The position numbers were made by a program, and so were the translations under genes. A stretch of 40,923 nucleotides of DNA from Paenibacillus algorifonticola. Lineage in GTDB: Bacteria; Bacillota; Bacilli; Paenibacillales; Paenibacillaceae. Location: contig NZ_LAQO01000054.1 of the NCBI RefSeq assembly GCF_000971975.1, positions 1-40,923 of the forward strand, in the 5' to 3' direction. The notes beneath the pieces are model-generated. The model did no database searches. It had not been told where the DNA came from and saw only the letters and a program-made list of their open reading frames with translations. Below are positions 7,560 through 15,516 of this stretch, piece after piece (within the stretch, counting starts at the first letter, position 1; every line of letters begins with the position of its first letter).

Positions 7560-8132
7560 ATGAACAAAATTTTAATTATTCAAAGCAATCCCGCTGAAGG
7601 AAGCTACAGCGAGGCGCTGGCTGCCGCTTATGCTGAAGGAGCCGCGGACGCTGAGGTCCGTACCATTCATTTGTCCCAGCTCGACTTCAATCCCGTCCTG
7701 ACCGGAGGCTATAACAACCTAGCTCCGCTGGAGAAAGATTTACAGGACGCGCAAGCGCATATTAAATGGGCCGATCATCTTGTTTTTGTATATCCAACCT
7801 GGTGGGGCGGGCCTCCTGCTTTGCTCAAAGGCTTCATTGACCGCGTCTTTCTGCCCGGCTTTGCTTATAAATATGTGAAAGGAAAGGCGCTTCCCGAGCA
7901 GCTGCTCAAAGGAAAAACAGCCCGGATCATCGTCACGATGGACGCACCGGGCTGGTACTACCGTTTTTTCCAAGGCATGGCTGGCCACAAAATGATGAAA
8001 ATCAACATCCTGCAATTTTGCGGCGTCAAATCCGTCCGTTTCACCACGCTGTATGAGGTCAGAAAGTCGTCGCTCGCGAAAAGGCAAGGCTGGCTTTTCA
8101 AGGTGAAGCAGCTTGGGGAACGATACGCCTAA
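7560..8132 (+). CDS. NAD(P)H:quinone reductase / flavodoxin-fold family
   Basis: 190 aa cytosolic protein of the NQO1/MdaB-type flavodoxin-fold family, which reduces quinones or electrophiles by two electrons using bound FAD or FMN and NAD(P)H. The N-terminal strand-loop KILIIQSNPAEGSYSEAL is the flavin-phosphate site, and VYPTWWGGPPALLKGFIDRVF (about 78-98) is the family signature that cradles the isoalloxazine. GAGGAG lies 12 nt before the ATG. It is 63 nt downstream of the TetR gene with its own operator-like palindrome, suggesting induction when the repressor binds a substrate. It ends 12 nt from the convergent thiC stop, with no terminator visible between them. Confidence 0.88.
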   Translation: MNKILIIQSNPAEGSYSEALAAAYAEGAADAEVRTIHLSQLDFNPVLTGGYNNLAPLEKDLQDAQAHIKWADHLVFVYPTWWGGPPALLKGFIDRVFLPGFAYKYVKGKALPEQLLKGKTARIIVTMDAPGWYYRFFQGMAGHKMMKINILQFCGVKSVRFTTLYEVRKSSLAKRQGWLFKVKQLGERYA

Positions 8133-8144
8133 TCAAAAATCATT

Positions 8145-9914
8145 TTATGTCCCACTAACATATATTTTGCTTCCCGATTCCTTGAATGCCTCGGACTTCT
8201 CCTTCATCCCCGCTTCAATGGCCTCCGTCGTCTCAAGCCCATTCTGCTCGGCGTAATCCCGAATGTCCTGTGTAATGCGCATGCTGCAAAATTTAGGTCC
8301 GCACATCGAGCAGAAATGGGCGGACTTGGCTGCCTCCGCAGGCAGCGTCTCATCGTGATACGCCATGGCGCGCTCAGGATCCAGCGACAGATGGAACTGG
8401 TCGCGCCAGCGGAACTCGAAGCGCGCCTTCGACAGCGCATCGTCCCGCAGGCGGGCGCGGGGATGTCCCTTGGCCAAGTCGGCAGCGTGGGCAGCTATTT
8501 TATACGTAATAACCCCCTCCTTCACATCCTCCTTGTTCGGGAGCCCGAGATGCTCCTTAGGCGTTACATAACAGAGCATCGCGGTACCAAACCAGCCGAT
8601 CATAGCTGCGCCAATAGCCGATGTAATATGGTCATAGCCCGGTGCAATATCCGTTGTCAGCGGCCCGAGCGTATAGAAAGGCGCTTCATCGCACACCTCA
8701 AGCTGGCGGTCCATATTTTCTTTAATCAAATGCATGGGTACATGCCCCGGCCCTTCGATCATCACCTGAACGTCATGCTTCCAGGCGATTTTCGTCAGCT
8801 CCCCCAGCGTATCCAGCTCGGCAAACTGCGCTGCATCGTTGGCATCGGCTATTGAGCCCGGACGCAAGCCATCGCCAAGTGAGAACGAAACATCGTAAGC
8901 CTTCATAATTTCGCAAATTTCCTCAAAATGCGTATATAAAAAGTTTTCCTGATGGTGGGCCAGGCACCATGCCGCCATAATCGAGCCGCCGCGCGATACG
9001 ATGCCCGTCACCCGCTTGGCCGTCAGTGGAATATAGCGGAGCAATACGCCTGCATGGATCGTAAAATAATCGACTCCCTGCTCCGCCTGCTCAATGAGCG
9101 TATCGCGGAACACCTCCCAGCACAAATCCTCGGCTTTGCCATTCACCTTTTCCAGCGCCTGATAAATCGGCACCGTGCCGACCGGAACCGGGGAGTTGCG
9201 AATAATCCATTCGCGCGTCGTATGAATATTTTTGCCTGTGGACAAGTCCATAATCGTATCTGCGCCCCAGCGCGTCGCCCATGTCATCTTCTCCACCTCT
9301 TCCTCGATAGAAGAAGCTACTGCTGAATTGCCAATATTGGCATTGATTTTCACATGAAATTGCCGTCCAATAATCATGGGCTCAATCTCGGGATGATTAA
9401 TATTGGCTGGAATTATCGCACGCCCAAGTGCAATTTCAGAGCGGACAAATTCAGGGTCCATCCCTTCTCTTATCGCAATAAATTCCATTTCATGCGTGAT
9501 GATTCCCTGGCGCGCATAATGAAGCTGGGTAACATTATGTCCTTTCTTCGCCCGCAGCGGCTGCGTCGTTATTGGAAAAAGCTGCGCTCCGCGCTCACTC
9601 GCCTTCTCCGCCGTCATAAAGCCGTTATCCTCCGGCTTTATAGTGCGTCCGTCATACCGCTCCGCATCTCCTCGCCCTTCAATCCACTCTCCCCGTACAT
9701 GCGGCAGCCCTTTATGAACATCCGCCTCATAAGCGGTATCGGTATATGGTCCACTCGCGTCATACACGCGAATCGGCGCATTCGGTATTTTTTCTCCGTT
9801 TCTGCCCGTGCTCGCTTCCAGCTCAATTTCGCGCATTGGTACCCAAATATCCAGTCTTGATCCTGATTCGTACACCTTGCTGCTGCCCGGCAGCGGATTC
9901 ATAAAGATCGTCAT
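8145..9914 (-). CDS. thiC: Phosphomethylpyrimidine synthase ThiC
   Basis: 589 aa. ThiC is a radical-SAM enzyme that rearranges aminoimidazole ribotide into HMP phosphate, the pyrimidine half of thiamine. The C-terminal cluster motif CSMCGPKFCSM (CX2CX4C), about 50 residues from the end, ligates the unusual [4Fe-4S] cluster. Other conserved blocks seen include DTIMDLSTGKNIHTTREWI, VDYFTIHAGVL and MIEGPGHVPMHLIKENM. The reading frame opens at 9938, but ATG 9914 is preferred because GGGAGG lies 11 nt upstream. Expression should be controlled by the TPP riboswitch at 10321-10412. No other thi genes lie nearby. Confidence 0.97.
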   Translation of the reverse strand: MTIFMNPLPGSSKVYESGSRLDIWVPMREIELEASTGRNGEKIPNAPIRVYDASGPYTDTAYEADVHKGLPHVRGEWIEGRGDAERYDGRTIKPEDNGFMTAEKASERGAQLFPITTQPLRAKKGHNVTQLHYARQGIITHEMEFIAIREGMDPEFVRSEIALGRAIIPANINHPEIEPMIIGRQFHVKINANIGNSAVASSIEEEVEKMTWATRWGADTIMDLSTGKNIHTTREWIIRNSPVPVGTVPIYQALEKVNGKAEDLCWEVFRDTLIEQAEQGVDYFTIHAGVLLRYIPLTAKRVTGIVSRGGSIMAAWCLAHHQENFLYTHFEEICEIMKAYDVSFSLGDGLRPGSIADANDAAQFAELDTLGELTKIAWKHDVQVMIEGPGHVPMHLIKENMDRQLEVCDEAPFYTLGPLTTDIAPGYDHITSAIGAAMIGWFGTAMLCYVTPKEHLGLPNKEDVKEGVITYKIAAHAADLAKGHPRARLRDDALSKARFEFRWRDQFHLSLDPERAMAYHDETLPAEAAKSAHFCSMCGPKFCSMRITQDIRDYAEQNGLETTEAIEAGMKEKSEAFKESGSKIYVSGT

Positions 9915-9918
9915 ATGC

Positions 9919-9960
9919 AAAAAAACCTCCCATGGCATTATGAAATTCCACCAGGAGGCC
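9919..9960 (-). promoter_or_regulatory. Hairpin plus T7 overlapping the thiC ribosome-binding site
   Basis: On the minus strand CCTCC-TGG...CCA-TG-GGAGG is followed directly by TTTTTTT and then the ATG eight to eleven bases on. The 3' arm GGGAGG is the Shine-Dalgarno of thiC. It could act as a last-chance terminator or hide the ribosome-binding site; which one cannot be told from sequence. Confidence 0.45.
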
Positions 9961-10211
9961 TTTATGCGTATATTCAGCTGGAAAATGCAGCGCTCGGCGC
10001 CTGTTCATTTGCTATTGCTGCCATCCCACAGTGCGCACACAGAGCTATGTACCCTCCCCGTTGAACAGGGCATAGGACTTTCATAGCTGCTGTTTCACGC
10101 ATCCTGCGCAAACGAAACACCGCTAGACACCACTAGAAGCACTTCGCTTGATCGCTCTTTCGCCAGGGCGGCTGGCCGCCACACGCCAAAGCAGCGTAGA
10201 CGGTCAAAAAC
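9961..10211 (-). other. Untranslated thiC leader between riboswitch terminator and start
   Basis: About 250 nt of leader follow the riboswitch terminator and precede the RBS hairpin. Short open frames here lack plausible starts and protein character. I see no second riboswitch or RNA motif I recognise, so the reason for so long a leader is unclear. Confidence 0.4.
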
Positions 10212-10240
10212 AAAAAAACCGCTCCGGCGAAGAAGCGGTT
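10212..10240 (-). terminator. Riboswitch-controlled terminator of thiC
   Basis: On the minus strand AACCGCTTC-TTCGCC-GGAGCGGTT is followed by TTTTTTTG. It lies about 80 nt after the TPP aptamer and inside the thiC leader, so it should be formed when TPP is bound and stop transcription. Confidence 0.85.
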
Positions 10241-10320
10241 GAATGTGCAAACATACGCGAACGGCAGAGCTTCCCCTTGCTGAAAAAAGCAAAACGATGC
10301 TGCTCGCGATGAACTCACTT

Positions 10321-10412
10321 TCCCACTTTCCTACGCTGGCATAACCCAGATCAGGTTCAAAGGGACCAAAGCTCACTCGCTTTATCTCAGCCATGAAGGC
10401 GCCCCTAGTGGA
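10321..10412 (-). promoter_or_regulatory. TPP riboswitch (thi box)
   Basis: On the minus strand the aptamer closes with CCACT...AGTGG (P1) and contains the conserved GGCTGAGA, CCCTTTGAACCTGATCTGG and GTTATGCCAGCGTAGG blocks of the TPP class. It precedes thiC in the same orientation with a terminator downstream. A 119-codon open frame over this region is incidental. Confidence 0.97.
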
Positions 10413-10424
10413 TTTCCTTTTTAG

Positions 10425-10454
10425 ACTATACCGCTCCCCTATACGGGTTGTCAA
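10425..10454 (-). promoter_or_regulatory. SigA promoter of thiC
   Basis: On the minus strand TTGACA (10449-10454), an 18-nt spacer and TATAGT (10425-10430) lie just upstream of the TPP aptamer. The -35 box overlaps the stop codon of the upstream glycosyltransferase gene (10451-10453). Confidence 0.85.
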
Positions 10455-11620
10455 TTCAAATCGAGTAGCTTTCGTTCACTCAGGACATTCATCCAGCTGC
10501 GGCCCGTATGCTTCCAAGTGAAATTCCGCTCCACCCGCTCGCGGCTCTTCTTCCCCATGCTCACCCTGAGCTCGGAGCTATCGAGTAAAGCAAGCAGCTT
10601 GGCTCTCAGCTCCTTCTCCAGATTTTGCTGTGAAATCAAATAGCCGGTGACGCCGTCCCGTACAATTTCCTTCATGCCTCCTGCCCGTGTGGCTACTACT
10701 GGAAGGCCCGTCGCCATCGCTTCGACATTAACAAGACCGAAAGCTTCACGCTGTCCTGAAGGGACGATCGCCATATCTGCGGCTAAGAACCAGCCGGGCA
10801 CTTCGGTATAAGGCACATAAGGAACGAAGCGTACATGATTCGGATAAGCGCGGCCGAGCTGCTGGAGCTTGCGGGAATAAGCGGTGGAGCGATGCGAGCC
10901 ATAGAAGGGGCTGCCAACGATGACAGCAAGCATATTGGGATGTTTTTTTACCAGCTCAGGCATAATATGCAGAAGATGGTGAGCGCCTTTAAGCGGAATG
11001 AGCCTGCCGAGAAAAATAACGACCTTGCGGCCCTCCAGTTTTTTCGCCCGCCGCTCCCGATCCCGCTTCACCTGCCCTTGTTCGGTAAACCGCGACGGAA
11101 AAAGCTCCGTCTCCACGCCGGGATAGACGACTCGGATTTTCGCTGCCGCTTCAGGCGCCCTCGTCGCAACAACGCGGCGCAGAAACTCGCTATTTACAAT
11201 AATGCGATCAGCAGCTTGCAGGCTTTGGTGCAGCCTCGCCGGCGAAATATGTCCGGTACTTAGAAAAGTAGAGGAATGCAGATTCAGCCAAATTCGGGCG
11301 GACGGCAGCTTTTTCTTCAGGGCAAGCACATGATGCGGACGGTTCTCCACCTGAATAACATGCGGCTTATAATCAACTAGGGAACGGCCGACAGCAGCGA
11401 TATAGCTGGCTTTGTTCACCGCTGGGAATCTGACGCAGGCGACGCCATTAACTAGCCCGTTGCGTTTAAGCCCCTTTGTCGTCCGCCCGTAAATGCGGGG
11501 ATGAATCCGATTTTTTAGAAGAGGGACGAATTTTTCGACTACCCGCTCGACCGAGCTGCTTTTTGTGGATGGGATCGGAAATGACCCTGGCGTAACAAAC
11601 GCCACTCTGGCAAGCGTCAT
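10451..11620 (-). CDS. Family-4-type glycosyltransferase, CotSA/YtcC-like
   Basis: 389 aa GT-B fold transferase moving a sugar from a nucleotide donor; acceptor unknown. The N-terminal acceptor domain starts ARVAFVTPGSFPIPSTKSSS. The C-terminal donor domain carries IFLGRLIPLKGAHHLL and the EX7E block (PSGQREAFGLVNVEAMATG), followed by GLPVVATRAGGMKEIV that holds the nucleotide sugar. An open frame extends upstream to 11731, but those 37 residues are atypical; AAGGAGG lies about 12 nt before ATG 11620. Bacillus relatives such as CotSA are spore-coat associated, which is a family analogy only. A small membrane-protein gene lies 88 nt upstream on the same strand. Confidence 0.85.
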   Translation of the reverse strand: MTLARVAFVTPGSFPIPSTKSSSVERVVEKFVPLLKNRIHPRIYGRTTKGLKRNGLVNGVACVRFPAVNKASYIAAVGRSLVDYKPHVIQVENRPHHVLALKKKLPSARIWLNLHSSTFLSTGHISPARLHQSLQAADRIIVNSEFLRRVVATRAPEAAAKIRVVYPGVETELFPSRFTEQGQVKRDRERRAKKLEGRKVVIFLGRLIPLKGAHHLLHIMPELVKKHPNMLAVIVGSPFYGSHRSTAYSRKLQQLGRAYPNHVRFVPYVPYTEVPGWFLAADMAIVPSGQREAFGLVNVEAMATGLPVVATRAGGMKEIVRDGVTGYLISQQNLEKELRAKLLALLDSSELRVSMGKKSRERVERNFTWKHTGRSWMNVLSERKLLDLN

Positions 11621-11708
11621 TTCGTGCAACTGCCTCCTTGCGCTATAAAATGGCAATAAGTTTGCGATAGCATACGCGCCACTCCCGCAAATTGCCACTA
11701 GCCAGCTG

Positions 11709-11999
11709 CTAGCTGGACGGCCGGAGCACATTCATGGCCATTCGCGCAGGCGTATAAATAGCCAAATAAGCCCCTCCTAATATAAAAACAGGATTAAGCA
11801 GCACCGCATGAATTTCCGTCATAAACACGGTGCCGCGCAGCATCGTTCTCGTTATAGCCGAAGCGATGGAAATAAACGTTGTAAAAAGCAAAATGGCTGC
11901 CAGCGCATCCATAACGAATAGCGCCTTCCGGCTGCGGTAGCCGATCCATCCTGCTGCCAGACAGCAGGCCGCAAGGATAAGTGTGATGGTGATGGTCAT
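11709..11999 (-). CDS. Small membrane protein of unknown function
   Basis: 96 aa with three hydrophobic helices (about residues 2-19, 29-50 and 65-85). A short basic loop YRSRKA follows the first, and a TITRTM-like polar stretch lies between the second and third. I do not recognise the family. AAGGGG lies about 11 nt upstream of the ATG. It lies directly upstream of the glycosyltransferase gene on the same strand and may be co-transcribed with it, perhaps as a membrane partner, but no sequence feature proves this. Confidence 0.6.
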   Translation of the reverse strand: MTITITLILAACCLAAGWIGYRSRKALFVMDALAAILLFTTFISIASAITRTMLRGTVFMTEIHAVLLNPVFILGGAYLAIYTPARMAMNVLRPSS

Positions 12000-12140
12000 T
12001 GGGCAAATTACCCCTTCTCTTTTTAGGCTTTCTTACATGAAGCTTGAGCATTTTGTACAAGAAATAAACGGGAAGGAGTGAAAAAAAGCCTGACATGGTG
12101 AATAAGACAATATAGAAACACGAGTAGAGGAGAAAATAAG

Positions 12141-12579
12141 ATGAACGCTGCCTATCGCTGGCTATGCCTTCTCCATATGGAGCCTGATTTATTTGCTGCT
12201 TGCCGGATTTGTCATTTATTCCTTTCTGCCTTCAGGCAGAGCAAGCAGGCTGCCCGTACAGACTGGCATCCTGTTTTTTGTTAGCTGCCTGTTCAATGCG
12301 GCTTGGATTTTTGCTTGGCAATACGAGAAGGTGTACCAGCGTATTTATTATGCTCGCGCTGCTGATCACGCTGATCGCCACCTATACGCGCGTCAGAACG
12401 CCCGGCTGGCAAACGGCAACGGGCGAACGATTTTTCGTCCAACTGTCATACCGTTTGCCATCATCGTCAAGCAACAGGAGCAGGAAGCCATCGTATTCAG
12501 CACACTCGCTGTCACTATTGTGCTCGCGCTGTTTATTGTATTTTTGCTGGTGTTGAAGCTGCGAAGGCTTCATAGGTAG
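12141..12579 (+). pseudogene. Degraded tryptophan-rich sensory (TspO-like) membrane protein gene
   Basis: ATG 12141 has a good RBS (AGAGGAG) and starts MNAAYRWL, but that frame is lost at once. A second frame then reads GYAFSIWSLIYLLLAGFVIYSFLP and continues to FNAAWIFAWQYEKVYQR. The signal next moves to another frame (MLALLITLIATYTRVR, GERFFVQL), and the C-terminus returns to the first (FSTLAVTIVLALFIVFLLV). From memory these pieces, in this order, match a ~270 aa Paenibacillus/Bacillus membrane family annotated tryptophan-rich sensory protein. An internal deletion just after codon 8 and at least two frameshifts make it non-functional. It is probably a decaying gene rather than a sequencing artefact, since several lesions coincide. 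Confidence 0.7.
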
Positions 12580-12640
12580 TGGAGGAATAACTGGAGAAAA
12601 GGGAAACTGCTTGTTTCGGAGGAAGAAAATGCTTGCCCGT

Positions 12641-12693
12641 TTGAGGTGCGAATGTGAAGCTGCCATGGTTTCCTTGGGTCACTCGCACCTCAA
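12641..12693. repeat. Long-loop inverted repeat between pseudogene and ATP-grasp gene
   Basis: TTGAGGTGCGA (12641-12651) and TCGCACCTCAA (12683-12693) are perfect 11-bp inverted arms around a 31-nt loop. It lies 30 nt after the ATP-grasp stop. No T-tract adjoins it, so terminator function is uncertain. Confidence 0.55.
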
Positions 12694-12722
12694 TCGTTTT
12701 GAATCGCGTCGAAAATTTTGGG

Positions 12723-13628
12723 CTATTGAATATTAGATAATTTAATATTGTTGTAGAAACGAATGAGATCAGCGTTGTTAGGCAGGCCTGATACTTGCCC
12801 ATCTCCTAATTCAAGAATAACCCAAGAACCATTTTCAACTTTCGCTATATCCATTGTGAAAAAGTGACTGTTTATTTTCTTCGCAATTTCTATAAAGGGA
12901 GTTAGTTCTGGTTTATTTTCACCATAAACCCCCTCGTCCCAATACTCCAGTGTTATTAAAGGCTTACCTTCCAAGAAGAAAATTCTAAATTCCTTTGACA
13001 ATGGTGCTCCACTTTGCGGATGATGGGATAAAAATTCTAAATTTACAAACGCCTTAAACACGAGCCCTTCATTCAACTCGTCACCTTGCAATTCTATAAA
13101 ACTTTTCACTACTTGTAATAATTTATTTTTATTTGAAGCATCGGGAATGAAACAAGCTTCGTTCCAATCATGTTTACGTGATTTTACATAGTCTTTCAAA
13201 ATAATCGGCCCCTGTCCAAATACTTCAACAACATCAAAAACCTTGTCCAACGAGTCCTCTATTTCTGATTTGTGCAACCAAACAGTTAGAGGTGTAATCT
13301 TCTTAATAACGTCATATGAATTAGGTGTATAATGACAAAAATTATATTCATCTATATTATTTATCAATTCAATATTTTTATTTTTTAAATGATTATAAAG
13401 CTGAAAATAAACCTCTCCCGTCATCATCCATCCACGATATAATGCTTTCTCTTTTTGTTCTTGGATTGATATCTGCCTAGTAGCTCTCGTTGTCTGATTA
13501 GACTGCAGCTCCTCAAAATTTATTAAACTAACATTAAACCCTATTGTTTTCGCAGCCTCATATTCTTTTTCATAGTACGAATCTACTTTTTTAGGATTCA
13601 AAGGGTCTGCACAGTATATAATCCGCAT
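12723..13628 (-). CDS. ATP-grasp domain protein (DUF4343-like)
   Basis: 301 aa from ATG 13628, chosen because GGAGG lies six nt upstream. The upstream in-frame start at 13661 has no such site. The N-terminus MRIIYCADPLNPKKVD and the middle and end (GPIILKDYVKSRKHDW, EFRIFFLEGKP, WVILELGDGQVSGLP) fit the ATP-grasp DUF4343 group, ligase-like enzymes that couple ATP to amide or similar bond formation. ILKDYVKSRKH would hold the ATP-binding lysine and ELGDGQVSG the metal site. The substrate is unknown; the family occurs as an accessory gene in many Firmicutes. The gene is clearly more AT-rich than its neighbours and is flanked by a pseudogene and a gene-poor stretch, suggesting acquisition by transfer. 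Confidence 0.8.
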   Translation of the reverse strand: MRIIYCADPLNPKKVDSYYEKEYEAAKTIGFNVSLINFEELQSNQTTRATRQISIQEQKEKALYRGWMMTGEVYFQLYNHLKNKNIELINNIDEYNFCHYTPNSYDVIKKITPLTVWLHKSEIEDSLDKVFDVVEVFGQGPIILKDYVKSRKHDWNEACFIPDASNKNKLLQVVKSFIELQGDELNEGLVFKAFVNLEFLSHHPQSGAPLSKEFRIFFLEGKPLITLEYWDEGVYGENKPELTPFIEIAKKINSHFFTMDIAKVENGSWVILELGDGQVSGLPNNADLIRFYNNIKLSNIQ

Positions 13629-13659
13629 TATTAACCTCCAAATTTCAAAGATATTACAC

Positions 13660-14561
13660 ATTTATTATCAATAAATTTTCACAAGAATGTCTTAAAGCAT
13701 TCTCTTCACTGCTACTCCAGCCTTGGGAAGCAAATCATTTATACCATTCAAGATAGCTAGATTTTTAGGGTACGTATGCAAACCGGAGCCAGCCTGCTGC
13801 TTGCTTAACGCTTATTCGAGGCCAATCTCATGTGACGATTCAAGGCTGGTGAACCGCAGCCTGCGGTTGTTGCTGAAACCCCACAGCTCGGGACGCTCAC
13901 TCCTTTTTGAAGGACTGAGGTTCCGCTATTCTGGCTTTTGATCCGGTTTCAGGCTGCAAGCGGACAGGAGATCCGTTATTGCCCTTATCATCCCAGCAAA
14001 ATGGCTATTTGCAGCGCATTAGCGGCTCCTGAGTCCGCAGCCCGTGCCTTAACCCGTTATCCTGTTGAAATAGCGGCTGCTGTGTCCACCAAGTCTATCT
14101 TTGTACAGGGTTTAAACCCCTGAAACGAAGAGCATGAAGCTTCGAAGCTACCTTTCAATACATATTTCATATTCATGAGGGGTGACATTCCCGTTAGGAG
14201 GGGGAATACGTTTGACGCTGGCTTCTATAAGGATCTAGCTTACTTACGTTGGCATACACGCCCTAGTAGCATGCGTTTGCTTTCTAAAGGTTTAAATTAT
14301 TGGATAGTAAAAATTTATCATATTATTATAATTGCACTCCCTAAGCCTATTTCGCAATAAGTTTCGTGTAAAATGAAAGGAAATTGACTCCATATAAAAA
14401 TTATGAAGTATACAGCATCTATTTTTACAATCAATACCTGTTAAGTGTCCCTGTTCAACAAAGGTCGCGAATCGAACCTATTGCTTTGTGATGCGGGTTG
14501 TGGCACACTGTTTGGGACAAGCACCACTATTCGAAGCAAGAAAGGACGTGACGGTACGAGC
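13660..14561. other. Gene-poor intergenic region
   Basis: About 900 bp with no protein-like frame that has a start and RBS. It holds a GC-richer patch (13780-14110) with recurring short motifs, a GGGTTTAAACCC palindrome near 14116, and a short hairpin ATTCCC...GGGAAT near 14190 around a GGAGG-like run that is not followed by a convincing gene. Open frames at 13723, 13938 and 14175 look random. Confidence 0.5.
13918..14100. repeat. Imperfect intergenic repeats with TAGCGGCT-CTG-GTCC core
   Basis: The motif TAGCGGCTCCTGAGTCC (near 14020) recurs as TAGCGGCTGCTGTGTCC (near 14082). Each is preceded by CCGTTAT, and a partial TTCCGCTATT copy lies near 13922. The style resembles short dispersed intergenic repeats I associate with Paenibacillus genomes; copy number elsewhere cannot be seen here. 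Confidence 0.45.
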
Positions 14562-15350
14562 ATGCTAGATGGATTACTTCGTGCCATGACGGAATTAAGC
14601 TCACGCAAGTCGATTTCGAGGTTGACTGGGCGTTTTGCGCAATCCAGAGCGAGCCGCCGTTTTATTCCGCGCTTTGCTTCCATGTATGGGATTAAGGTGG
14701 CGGAAGCCGAGAAACCGCTTAATGAATATGCTACGCTAAATGAATTTTTCACCCGTCGATTAAAGCCAGGCATGCGAAAAATAGACCAGAGTGCAGACAG
14801 CCTTGTGAGTCCGGTTGACGCTCTTATTACAGGAATTGGCCCGATAGAAGACGGCACAATTGTAAATGTAAAAGGGCAGGATTACACGATTGAAGAGCTG
14901 CTGAACCGTTCGCCGAGAGCGGAAAACTATCGGAACGGCCATTATTTTGTCCTTTATTTGAGCCCGACCGATTACCACCGGATTCATGCTCCTGTGGATG
15001 GCACAATTGTTGAGAGCGAGCACATTCCCGGCAAGGTGTATCCGGTCAATGAGTTCGGCTTAACCAAAATGCGCCGGGTGCTCAGCCGCAATGAACGGCT
15101 CATTACGTATATTAAACATGGCGGCGGCGAAACGGCTGTCGTAAAAGTCGGCGCCATGAATGTCAGCAGCATTCGCTACGTTGATTCGCTGCCGCCGCAT
15201 ACTGTAAAGGGTGGCGATCTTGCTTATTTTGAGTTCGGATCTACAGTCGTGCTGCTGACTGAAAATAAAACCTTCACCCCGCTGCCTAACTTAAAGCTCG
15301 GTCAAAAAGTGAAAATGGGTGAAGCGCTCGGCCGCTTGCTGCCGCGTTAA
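14562..15350 (+). CDS. psd: Phosphatidylserine decarboxylase
   Basis: 262 aa from ATG 14562, matching the ~263 aa of Bacillus Psd. The open frame begins at GTG 14445, but the 39 extra residues are unlike the family. Psd is a membrane-associated pyruvoyl enzyme that makes phosphatidylethanolamine from phosphatidylserine. The proenzyme cleavage motif FGST lies at about Gly226-Ser227, the serine becoming the pyruvoyl group. SPVDA and DYHRIHAPVDG carry the catalytic Asp and His of the self-cleavage triad. A weak AAAGGA lies about 15 nt upstream, so translation initiation may be poor or the start slightly different. No pssA lies in the window. Confidence 0.93.
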   Translation: MLDGLLRAMTELSSRKSISRLTGRFAQSRASRRFIPRFASMYGIKVAEAEKPLNEYATLNEFFTRRLKPGMRKIDQSADSLVSPVDALITGIGPIEDGTIVNVKGQDYTIEELLNRSPRAENYRNGHYFVLYLSPTDYHRIHAPVDGTIVESEHIPGKVYPVNEFGLTKMRRVLSRNERLITYIKHGGGETAVVKVGAMNVSSIRYVDSLPPHTVKGGDLAYFEFGSTVVLLTENKTFTPLPNLKLGQKVKMGEALGRLLPR

Positions 15351-15416
15351 CCCATTCACTCTCCATTCGAGCGTATTTGCAAGAAAAACGTATAATACAT
15401 TTTTATATTTAAAAAA

Positions 15417-15461
15417 GCTCGCTGCCCATGCGGAGAAATCTCCGCCAGGCAGCGAGCTTTT
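15417..15461. terminator. Bidirectional terminator between psd and the MocR gene
   Basis: GCTCGCTGCC (15417-15426) pairs with GGCAGCGAGC (15448-15457) around an inner CGGAGA/TCTCCG stem. TTTT follows on plus and an A-run gives T on minus. It separates two convergent genes. Confidence 0.85.
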
Positions 15462-15516
15462 GTCTACTTCCGCAGCAGCTAGCCACAGCAAAGCTGCTGC
15501 TTTCTTCTGCAATCGT

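Noticed and set aside
8316..8855. 179-codon plus frame within thiC
   Set aside because: Antisense shadow of a certain gene.
10095..10454. 119-codon minus frame
   Set aside because: It lies across the TPP riboswitch and its terminator, and its sequence is dictated by the aptamer.
14175..14360. 61-codon frame after a GGAGG-like run
   Set aside because: The GGAGG lies inside the frame, not before its start. Sequence is not protein-like.
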